From contig JALUWE010000345.1 in assembly GCA_027019845.1 (NCBI GenBank), positions 1 to 9,631 of the forward strand: DNA of 9,631 nt, written 5' to 3'. The DNA comes from Anaerolineales bacterium (GTDB lineage: Bacteria > Chloroflexota > Anaerolineae > Anaerolineales > JABWBV01). The notes beneath the pieces were generated by a model. The model was given only the letters and a program-made list of their open reading frames with translations. It was not told where the DNA came from and searched no databases. This document shows, in pieces, positions 1 through 5,257 of this stretch (position 1 is the stretch's first letter; each line of letters opens with the position of its first letter). The translations under genes were made by a program, and so were the position numbers.

Positions 1-204
1 CAGGCTGACGCCTAATGTGACCAGAGTAATAGCAGGGTTCAGACTGAAGGTCTCGGCAAGGGAAGCTGTGCGCATCACCTTTCCAATATCATAAACATAT
101 GTCTTCTCTCCTCTCTCAAAGGCTTGCGTAAAAGCTGCCCATTCTGGAAAAGTGCCCGCCAGTGCCTGCTGGATTTCTTTCGAGCTGGGCCCGTTAGCAT
201 AGAG
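1..204. repeat. Direct repeat, copy A (within gene 1-321)
   Basis: Bases 1-204 align without gaps to 605-808 with a single difference (T at 100, C at 704), which is synonymous in both reading frames. The copies diverge abruptly at 205/809. The repeat may continue beyond the left edge of the window. Confidence 0.97.
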
Positions 205-321
205 CACTCTATCGTTAATTATTTTGAGTCTCCCATCTCCTGCAGCAAGGTTCATACTACCGGTAAAGAGGAGAATTCCAAGCATAAGTAAGAAAGAAAG
301 TGATTTAAGATTGCGGATCAT
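1..321 (-). CDS. Secreted protein of unknown function, 3' end cut by window edge
   Basis: This gene starts inside the window and runs off its left edge, leaving 107 codons. The ATG at 321 is preceded by GAGGAG at a good distance; an in-frame ATG at 330 is possible but too close to that site. Residues 1-27 look like a Sec signal peptide: MIRNLK, a hydrophobic stretch (SLSFLLMLGILLFTG), then a small-residue region around LAAGDG. It lacks the Cys expected of a lipoprotein. From VLYANG onward it is identical in protein to residues 94-162 of the neighbouring lipoprotein (362-1090), with one synonymous base change. It lies 40 bases downstream of that gene on the same strand, so the two could be co-transcribed. 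I do not recognise the domain. Its 5' part is clearly AT-richer than the surrounding genes. It is probably an intact paralogue, but its 3' end cannot be seen. Confidence 0.75.
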   Translation of the reverse strand, partial: MIRNLKSLSFLLMLGILLFTGSMNLAAGDGRLKIINDRVLYANGPSSKEIQQALAGTFPEWAAFTQAFERGEKTYVYDIGKVMRTASLAETFSLNPAITLVTLGVSL

Positions 322-361
322 TAAAAACATCTCCTCATAACAGTGAGCTACTCAGCCAAGT

Positions 362-1090
362 TCAAGGGTTGTGAAAGGGAAGCTGGCTGAAGAGGGCGTA
401 ATAGGTTTCACACCAAATCCTAAGCACTTCCTGATCGCGATCGAAATAAAGATAGAGAGCATACGTAGCGCCATTAGCCACTTCTGGGTACTGCGATTGA
501 ATTCGATCGTTGTTGAACGCGTACTCCCAGTAGAGGTGATCCAACCTTTCCCCAATAGCATACGCCCGGCTATAAAGATCGCCGTCTGGTGGCAATTGCC
601 AATCCAGGCTGACGCCTAATGTGACCAGAGTAATAGCAGGGTTCAGACTGAAGGTCTCGGCAAGGGAAGCTGTGCGCATCACCTTTCCAATATCATAAAC
701 ATACGTCTTCTCTCCTCTCTCAAAGGCTTGCGTAAAAGCTGCCCATTCTGGAAAAGTGCCCGCCAGTGCCTGCTGGATTTCTTTCGAGCTGGGCCCGTTA
801 GCATAGAGTACGTCTTTGTCCAGAAGAATAAGCTTTCCATCCGTATTGAACACAGTACAATTCGCGGCAGGGCCAGGTGTGGCAGCCGCGGTGGAAGTGG
901 GCGTTGAGGTGGGGGGTACGGTCGCGGTGAGGGTGGGCGTGAGGCTGGCGGTGCGGGTCAGGGTGGGGGGCAGGCGGGTGTGTGTGGCCGTGGGTGCAGG
1001 GTTATTCGTGCAGCCGCTCAACAACAGCCACAACGCCAGGGGCAGCGCACAGGCGCGGGCCAGGCGGAGGGGCGAAGGGATGGGGTTCAT
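362..1090 (-). CDS. Putative lipoprotein with Thr/Pro-rich linker and unknown C-terminal domain
   Basis: The 242-residue product starts with a lipoprotein signal: Arg residues at 9 and 12, a hydrophobic run ALPLALWLL, and the lipobox LLSGC with the lipidated Cys at residue 27. Residues about 28-75 form a low-complexity Thr/Pro/Ala linker (LTPTLTATVPPTSTPTST), as often seen in surface-exposed Chloroflexota lipoproteins. The remaining ~165 residues are a compact domain that I do not recognise, with KEIQQALAGTFPEWAAF, RGEKTYVYDIGKVMR and many aromatic residues near the end (LYWEYAF, YALYLYFD, WCETYYALF). It is probably anchored outside the cytoplasmic membrane. Part of the domain is repeated almost exactly in the downstream gene (1-321). 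Base composition changes within the gene: the signal and linker are very GC-rich, while the domain (below about position 865) is much AT-richer. No good Shine-Dalgarno site is visible before the ATG at 1090. Confidence 0.8.
   Translation of the reverse strand: MNPIPSPLRLARACALPLALWLLLSGCTNNPAPTATHTRLPPTLTRTASLTPTLTATVPPTSTPTSTAAATPGPAANCTVFNTDGKLILLDKDVLYANGPSSKEIQQALAGTFPEWAAFTQAFERGEKTYVYDIGKVMRTASLAETFSLNPAITLVTLGVSLDWQLPPDGDLYSRAYAIGERLDHLYWEYAFNNDRIQSQYPEVANGATYALYLYFDRDQEVLRIWCETYYALFSQLPFHNP
605..808. repeat. Direct repeat, copy B (within lipoprotein gene 362-1090)
   Basis: This is the partner of 1-204, offset 604 bases. Such low divergence means recent duplication or ongoing gene conversion between the two tandem genes. 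Confidence 0.97.
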
Positions 1091-1108
1091 GGGTGACTCT
1101 TTGGAGAG

Positions 1109-1143
1109 TATTGGGTATTAGATATTGGGTATTAGGTATCGGA
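1109..1143. repeat. Heptanucleotide tandem tract (TATTGGG type)
   Basis: Five consecutive 7-bp units: TATTGGG, TATTAGA, TATTGGG, TATTAGG, TATCGGA. It lies just upstream of the lipoprotein start and directly before the first 46-bp CATCCT element. No coding function is visible. Confidence 0.85.
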
Positions 1144-1146
1144 TTG

Positions 1147-1192
1147 CATCCTGAGCGGAGGGCGAACGCACTGAGCCTGAAGTCGAAGGATG
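1147..1192. repeat. 46-bp CATCCT...AGGATG interspersed element, copy 1
   Basis: The element begins CATCCTGAGCGGAGGGCG and ends GAAGTCGAAGGATG, so its termini form a short inverted repeat. A close copy of the same length is at 1240-1285, an inverted copy at 7699-7744, and a collapsed 20-bp version at 1384-1403. Confidence 0.85.
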
Positions 1193-1201
1193 GGGGGTGG
1201 A

Positions 1202-1238
1202 GATAGGGATAGGGAGTGGGGATAGGGTATGGGGTATT
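1202..1238. repeat. Hexanucleotide tract (GATAGG type)
   Basis: Units GATAGG, GATAGG, GAGTGG, then GATAGG, GTATGG and GGTATT follow in six-base phase with one extra G. On the opposite strand this is the TATCCC repeat found at 6419-6448. Confidence 0.75.
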
Positions 1239-1239
1239 G

Positions 1240-1285
1240 CATCCTGAGCGGAAGGCGAACGCAGTGCGCCTGAAGTCGAAGGATG
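1240..1285. repeat. 46-bp CATCCT...AGGATG interspersed element, copy 2
   Basis: Same length and ends as 1147-1192, with only a few differences (GCGGAAGGCG for GCGGAGGGCG; GCAGTGCGCC for GCACTGAGCC). Confidence 0.85.
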
Positions 1286-1293
1286 GGGGCTTG

Positions 1294-1338
1294 CCCTGAG
1301 CCATGCACTGAGCCGAAGGCGAAGTGGCTGTCGAAGGG
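1294..1338. repeat. Related 45-bp element with CCCTGAG / CGAAGGG ends
   Basis: This segment has the same architecture as the 46-bp element (…TGAGC… GTCGAAGG…), but its ends are CCCTGAG and CGAAGGG rather than CATCCTGAG and CGAAGGATG. It is probably a second subtype of the same interspersed family. Confidence 0.5.
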
Positions 1339-1343
1339 GTGGG

Positions 1344-1382
1344 AATTGTGAATTGTGAACGGTTAATTGTGAATTGTGAATG
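1344..1382. repeat. Heptanucleotide tandem tract (AATTGTG type)
   Basis: AATTGTG x2, one variant unit AACGGTT, AATTGTG x2, then a partial AATGG, all in strict seven-base phase. Confidence 0.9.
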
Positions 1383-1383
1383 G

Positions 1384-1403
1384 CATCCTGAAGTCGAAGG
1401 ATG
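1384..1403. repeat. Collapsed 20-bp form of the CATCCT...AGGATG element
   Basis: CATCCTGAAGTCGAAGGATG equals the ends of the 46-bp element with the middle 26 bases missing. The deletion fits recombination or slippage between the two CCTGA words of the full element. Confidence 0.75.
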
Positions 1404-1405
1404 GA

Positions 1406-1427
1406 TATTGGGTATTGGGTATTGGGT
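1406..1427. repeat. Heptanucleotide tandem tract (TATTGGG x3)
   Basis: Three perfect TATTGGG units plus one base. This is the same word as in the degenerate tract at 1109-1143. Confidence 0.9.
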
Positions 1428-1433
1428 AAATGA

Positions 1434-1564
1434 TAGGACTTACGCACTTGAAAAGTCGCACGCAAACCTCACAGGTCTCAAAGCGCATGGAGATGCCCGG
1501 ATGCAATCTGTTTTGGGTAAAATCTTCCTGTATGGTGTGGTAGTAGACCTGTGAGGTCTTAATT
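1434..1564 (+). repeat. Dispersed 131-bp repeat, copy 1 (right end missing)
   Basis: Bases 1434-1564 align without gaps to 6592-6722, with 10 differences by eye (about 92% identity). The left end TAGGACTTACGCA is preserved. The right terminal inverted repeat seen in the other copy is absent, because the match stops at 1564. It contains inverted words (ACCTCACAGGTCT near 1466-1478 and AGACCTGTGAGGTCT at 1545-1559). No coding capacity is evident, so it resembles a non-autonomous miniature element. Confidence 0.8.
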
Positions 1565-1597
1565 CCAAAGGGAGCTTTTATCCGAATCTCAGATTTC

Positions 1598-1639
1598 GTA
1601 CTCCTTACTTCCTACTCCTTACTTCGTACTCCCTATTTT
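1598..1639. repeat. 14-bp tandem repeat, three units
   Basis: GTACTCCTTACTTC, CTACTCCTTACTTC and GTACTCCCTATTTT follow each other in 14-base phase, directly upstream of the rsh promoter. The last unit is degenerate. Confidence 0.8.
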
Positions 1640-1648
1640 ACTGACCTC

Positions 1649-1678
1649 TTGCGACTCGTCAAATGACTGGAGTATACT
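1649..1678 (+). promoter_or_regulatory. Probable sigma-70-type promoter for rsh
   Basis: TTGCGA (1649-1654, 4/6 match to the -35 consensus) is followed after 18 bases by TATACT (1673-1678, 5/6 match to the -10). Transcription would start near 1685, so the 5' leader would consist almost wholly of the hexanucleotide tract at 1688-1753. Confidence 0.55.
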
Positions 1679-1687
1679 ATCGGTGAA

Positions 1688-1753
1688 GATAGCGATAGCG
1701 ATAGCGATAGCGATAGAGATAGCGATAGAGATAGAGATAGAGATAGAGATAGA
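1688..1753. repeat. Hexanucleotide microsatellite GATAGC/GATAGA x11 in the rsh leader
   Basis: Eleven units in order: four GATAGC, one GATAGA, one GATAGC, five GATAGA. The tract ends five bases before the rsh ATG (1759). It places repeated TAG codons in the rsh frame, so no upstream start is possible. No normal Shine-Dalgarno sequence is present; the purine-rich GAGATAGAGAG may stand in for it. Copy-number change would alter leader length in steps of six. Confidence 0.95.
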
Positions 1754-1758
1754 GAGCG

Positions 1759-4002
1759 ATGGATATCGAAGACCTTTTGGAGATGCTTCCCGAACGATAT
1801 ACGGACGCGGACCGGGCGTTGATCGTGCGCGCCTACCGCACCGCGGCGGAAGCGCACGCGCCCCAGAAGCGCGCCTCGGGTGAGCCGTACATCACCCATT
1901 GTGTGGCCGTCGCCATGATCCTGGCCGAACTGCGCGTCCCGCCAGCGGTTGTCGCGGCGGGACTTTTGCATGACACCGTCGAGGACACCTACATCACCCT
2001 GGAAGACCTGGAGCGCGATTTCGGGGAGGAGATCGCCAAACTGGTAGACGGGGTGACGAAATTGACCGAATTGCCGCGCGTTTCCCGCGGGGGCGAGCAC
2101 GCGCACGAGTTCGAGAAAGAAGAAGAAGCGCGCCAAATGGCGGCCAAACGAGGTCGCCCCGACCCGGAAGAAGAAGCCCGCCAACTGGCACGCAGCCGCA
2201 AGTTCAACCTGGTCAACGAAACCCTGCGCAAAACCTTCCTGGCAATGGGGGAAGACCCGCGTGTGCCGCTGATCAAACTGGCCGACCGGCTGCACAACAT
2301 GCGCACCCTGGGCAGCCTGCCGCCCGCTAAACGCAAACGCATCGCCCAGGAAACGCTGGACATCTTCGCGCCCCTGGCCAACCGTCTGGGTATCTGGCAG
2401 ATCAAATGGCCGCTGGAAGACCTGGCCTTTCGCCACGTCAACCCGGACATGTACCGCGAGATCGCCCAAAAGCTGGACGAACGCCGCTCCGAACGCGAAC
2501 GCCAGTTGGAAGAAATCATCGCCCGCTTGCAAGCCGCATTGAGCGAAGCAAAAATCGAGGCCGAAATCTCTGGCCGCCCCAAACACATCTACTCGATCTA
2601 CAAAAAAATGATGCGCAAAGGGGTGACGTTCGAGCAGATTCACGACGTGCGCGGGGTGCGCATTCTGGTGCCCGACAAAACCACCTGCTACACCGCGCTG
2701 GGTATCATCCACAGTTTGTGGCGCCCCATTCCGGGCGAATTCGACGATTACATCGCCGCGCCGAAGGACAACTTCTACCAGTCCCTGCACACCGCGGTGA
2801 TCTACGACGACGGCAAACATCTCGAAGTCCAGATTCGCACGCCAGAGATGCACCAGAACGCGGAGTATGGCATCGCCGCGCACTGGCGCTACAAGGAGGG
2901 GGAGCCGCAAGATGATGAATTCAATCGCCGTTTGATGTGGCTGCGCCAGTTGATGGAGTGGCGTCAGGATGTGGACGACGCGGGCGAGTTCGTGGAGGTG
3001 ATGAAGAGCGAAGTTTTGCAGGACCGCGTGTACGCCTTCACCCCGCGCGGGGACGTGATCGACCTGCCGGTGGGCGCGACCCCCATCGATTTCGCCTACT
3101 ACATCCACACCGAAGTCGGCCACCGCTGCCGGGGAGCCAAAGTCAACGGCAAACTGGTTTCGTTGGATTACCAACTCAAGACCGGCGATCAGGTCGAAAT
3201 CCTGACCGCGCGGCGCGGCGGCCCCAGCCGGGATTGGCTCAACCCCACCCTGGGCCTGGTGCGCACCCACCGGGCGCGCAGCAAAATCCGGCGCTGGTTC
3301 AAAGTCCAGAATCGAGAGCAAAACGCGATTCAGGGCAAGAACATCATCGAGAAAGAATTGCGCCGTCTGGGGGTGGCGGACGCAGGCATGGAGAAGCTGG
3401 CCCGGGAGTTCGATTTTCGCAGCGTAGAGGAATTTTACGTCGCCATCGGCGCGGGAGACCTGCCCGTCAACCGCATCGTCAACCACCTCACCCTGCAAGA
3501 AAAACAGGCCAGAGATGCCATGCCTTTTCTGAGCAGGCCAACCGGCAAAGAAGAGACCCAACCCGACGGCGTGGCGGTGCTGGGCCTCAAAGGCCTGTAC
3601 ACCAACATGGCGCGCTGCTGCAAACCCGCGCCGGGAGACGAGATCGTCGGCTACATCACCCGCGGGCGGGGCGCCACCATCCACCGCAGAGACTGCCCGA
3701 ACGTGCTCAACGTGCGTGACCCGGAGCGGCTGGTCAGTGTCTCGTGGGGCACACCCAAAGCCACCTACCCCGTTTCGGTTCAGATTCACGCCTTCGACCG
3801 GGACGGCCTGATGCGCGACATCTCCGCAGTGATCGCGGACGAAAAGATCAACATCACCGACGGCACAGTGAAAACCACGCGCAACCAGGCCGTGTTCGAT
3901 CTGGTGCTGGAAGTGCGTGACATCTCCCAGCTCAGCCGCGTGCTGAACCGTATCGAAAACCTGCCCAACGTCAGCGATGCCCGGCGGGTGCAGCCCGGCT
4001 GA
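1759..4002 (+). CDS. rsh: Bifunctional-type RelA/SpoT homologue ((p)ppGpp synthetase/hydrolase)
   Basis: This 747-residue cytoplasmic enzyme makes and probably degrades the stringent-response alarmone (p)ppGpp. Domains in order: an HD hydrolase domain (about 25-200) with H47, HDTVED at 71-76 and LADRLHN at 174-180, all intact; a synthetase domain (about 235-385) with GRPKHIYSIYKKM, DVRGVRILV, YIAAPKDNFYQSLHTAV, EVQIRT and AEYGIAAHW; a TGS domain (about 422-484, DRVYAFTPRGDVIDLP); a zinc-finger-like region (CC at 620-621, H642, C646); and a C-terminal ACT domain (about 668-745). Length is normal for long RSH proteins. Two oddities: the synthetase motif reads EFDD (327-330) where bifunctional enzymes usually have RxKD, and about 38 extra residues sit inside the HD domain (about 108-158) with a repeated EEEARQ word. 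The ATG at 1759 is the only possible start, because TAG codons precede it. It has its own likely promoter at 1649-1678. Confidence 0.96.
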   Translation: MDIEDLLEMLPERYTDADRALIVRAYRTAAEAHAPQKRASGEPYITHCVAVAMILAELRVPPAVVAAGLLHDTVEDTYITLEDLERDFGEEIAKLVDGVTKLTELPRVSRGGEHAHEFEKEEEARQMAAKRGRPDPEEEARQLARSRKFNLVNETLRKTFLAMGEDPRVPLIKLADRLHNMRTLGSLPPAKRKRIAQETLDIFAPLANRLGIWQIKWPLEDLAFRHVNPDMYREIAQKLDERRSERERQLEEIIARLQAALSEAKIEAEISGRPKHIYSIYKKMMRKGVTFEQIHDVRGVRILVPDKTTCYTALGIIHSLWRPIPGEFDDYIAAPKDNFYQSLHTAVIYDDGKHLEVQIRTPEMHQNAEYGIAAHWRYKEGEPQDDEFNRRLMWLRQLMEWRQDVDDAGEFVEVMKSEVLQDRVYAFTPRGDVIDLPVGATPIDFAYYIHTEVGHRCRGAKVNGKLVSLDYQLKTGDQVEILTARRGGPSRDWLNPTLGLVRTHRARSKIRRWFKVQNREQNAIQGKNIIEKELRRLGVADAGMEKLAREFDFRSVEEFYVAIGAGDLPVNRIVNHLTLQEKQARDAMPFLSRPTGKEETQPDGVAVLGLKGLYTNMARCCKPAPGDEIVGYITRGRGATIHRRDCPNVLNVRDPERLVSVSWGTPKATYPVSVQIHAFDRDGLMRDISAVIADEKINITDGTVKTTRNQAVFDLVLEVRDISQLSRVLNRIENLPNVSDARRVQPG

Positions 4003-4011
4003 TGGTATAAT
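4003..4011 (+). promoter_or_regulatory. Extended -10 promoter for moeA, abutting the rsh stop codon
   Basis: TGGTATAAT is a perfect extended -10 element (TGn plus TATAAT at 4006-4011) and begins one base after the rsh TGA. No -35 is recognisable, as is common with extended -10 promoters. Transcription would begin at about 4018-4021, at or just before the moeA ATG, so the mRNA would have almost no leader. No Shine-Dalgarno sequence is present, which fits. Confidence 0.65.
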
Positions 4012-4020
4012 TTCGCCCTT

Positions 4021-5256
4021 ATGTTGCTCAGTGTACAGGACGCTCGCCAACAATTGCTGCTGGCCCTCTCACCCGTCGGGACGGGGCAAGCGCCTCTGGC
4101 ACAAGTGGCCGGGCGGGTGCTGGCAGAAGACGTTCACGCGCCCCGAGACCTGCCCCCATTCGACAACTCGAGCATGGATGGATTTGCGCTGCGCGCCGCG
4201 GACGTGCAGGCCGCGCGGCCCGATCAGCCCGTCACCCTGCACGTGGTGGCCGACATCCCCGCGGGGCAGCCCACCCCGGTCGTGTTGCACGCCGGACAGG
4301 CGGCGCGGATCATGACCGGCGCGGCCCTGCCGGCCGGCGCGGACGCGGTCGTCCCCGTGGAAGACACCAGCTTCGACAACCGCGACGCGGGCACACCCGC
4401 GCCGGACGAAGTCGGCATTTTACGCAGCGTCCGGCCCGGCGACTACGTGCGCCCTAGGGGGGAAGACCTGCGTGCCGGGCAACTGGTGCTCGCAAAAGGC
4501 ACGAAACTGCGCCCCCAGGACGTTGGGATGCTCGCCATGCTCGGGTTGGCCGAGGTCAGGGTGTACCACCAGCCCAGGGTCGCCATCCTTTCCTCGGGAG
4601 ACGAATTGCTGCCCCCAGGCGCCCCCCCCCAGCCCGGCAAAATCTACGAGTCGAACGCCTACACCCTGGCCGCGCTGGTACGGGAGGCGGGCGGCCAGCC
4701 CATCCACCTGGGGATCGCCGCGGACCGGGCCGAGGCGGTGCAGAAACGCCTGGACCGCGCCGTGGAAACAGGGGCACACCTGATACTCTCGTCCGCTGGC
4801 GTCAGCGTCGGCGCGTTCGATTTTGTGCGCAGCGTGGTCGAAAAGCACGGCGAGTTGGGTTTCTGGCGGGTGAACATGCGCCCCGGCAAACCATTGGCCT
4901 TCGGCAACTACCGCGGGGTGCCCTTCGTCGGGCTGCCGGGCAATCCCGTCTCGGCCTTCGTGGGGTTCGAGGTCTTCGTGCGGCCAGGTTTGTACAAAAT
5001 GATGGGGCTGGAGGGCTGGCAGCCGGTTGTACGCAAGGCGGTGCTGGAGGAACCCGTCTCTTCGGATGGCCGGGAGAGCTACCTGCGCGCTGTGGTAGCC
5101 GAAAAGGACGGCGCGCTGTACGCCCGCCTGACCGGACACCAGGGTTCGGGCAACCAGTTTTCGCTCGTGCAGGCCAATGCTTTCGTCGTCGTGCCTGCCG
5201 GGGTAAAATCACTTTCGCCGGGAGCGGAGGTCGAAATCTTACCGATAGGAGACTGA
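4021..5256 (+). CDS. moeA: Molybdopterin molybdenumtransferase MoeA
   Basis: MoeA inserts molybdate into adenylylated molybdopterin, the last step of molybdenum cofactor synthesis in the cytoplasm. The 411-residue product has the family length and hallmarks: PPFDNSSMDGFA (45-56), RIMTGAALPAGADAVVPVED (96-115), VRPRGEDLRAGQLVLAKGT (143-161), the MoCF-binding core with SSGDELLPPG (191-200), YESNAYTLAALV, SSAGVSVGAFDF (257-268), RPGKPLAFG (287-295) and GLPGNPVSAF (304-313), and a C-terminal beta domain (about 335-411). The usual SGGVSVG reads SAGVSVG here, a mild change. The start at 4021 is the first ATG after the rsh stop and fits the family N-terminus; it lies about 10 bases after a TATAAT box. 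The downstream thioredoxin-like gene starts one base after its stop. No other molybdenum cofactor genes are in the window. A run of nine C (4622-4630) lies in codons for APPQ. Confidence 0.96.
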   Translation: MLLSVQDARQQLLLALSPVGTGQAPLAQVAGRVLAEDVHAPRDLPPFDNSSMDGFALRAADVQAARPDQPVTLHVVADIPAGQPTPVVLHAGQAARIMTGAALPAGADAVVPVEDTSFDNRDAGTPAPDEVGILRSVRPGDYVRPRGEDLRAGQLVLAKGTKLRPQDVGMLAMLGLAEVRVYHQPRVAILSSGDELLPPGAPPQPGKIYESNAYTLAALVREAGGQPIHLGIAADRAEAVQKRLDRAVETGAHLILSSAGVSVGAFDFVRSVVEKHGELGFWRVNMRPGKPLAFGNYRGVPFVGLPGNPVSAFVGFEVFVRPGLYKMMGLEGWQPVVRKAVLEEPVSSDGRESYLRAVVAEKDGALYARLTGHQGSGNQFSLVQANAFVVVPAGVKSLSPGAEVEILPIGD

Positions 5257-5257
5257 T

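Noticed and set aside
1..808. Tandem duplication as an assembly artefact
   Set aside because: The two copies have quite different 5' ends, each with its own sensible export signal, and one synonymous difference. This argues for real paralogues, although only long reads can exclude an artefact.
816..1121. Val/Gly-rich plus-strand frame
   Set aside because: It is the antisense of the Thr/Pro linker of the lipoprotein; low complexity explains the open frame.
1202..1238. Telomere-like or origin-like G-rich hexamer repeats
   Set aside because: The tract is short and degenerate, occurs in both orientations in ordinary spacers, and no replication genes or DnaA boxes are nearby.
1109..1428. Possible CRISPR array
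   Set aside because: Repeats are 6-8 bp in direct contact or 46-bp elements without regular unique spacers, and no cas gene is present.
1683..1883. Plus-strand frame with an Ile-Ala / Ile-Glu repeat start (MKIAIAIAIAIEIAIEIE)
   Set aside because: The repeat is a by-product of GATAGC/GATAGA read in another frame. The rest overlaps rsh out of frame with no family features.
1633..4053. 806-codon open frame on the minus strand across the whole rsh gene
   Set aside because: It is the antisense shadow of a GC-rich gene with clear RSH domains. Its product shows no recognisable domain, and its N-terminal part includes a Ser-Leu run made by the hexanucleotide tract.
4420..5139. 239-codon minus-strand frame opposite moeA
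   Set aside because: Shadow of moeA; no ribosome site and no domain character.
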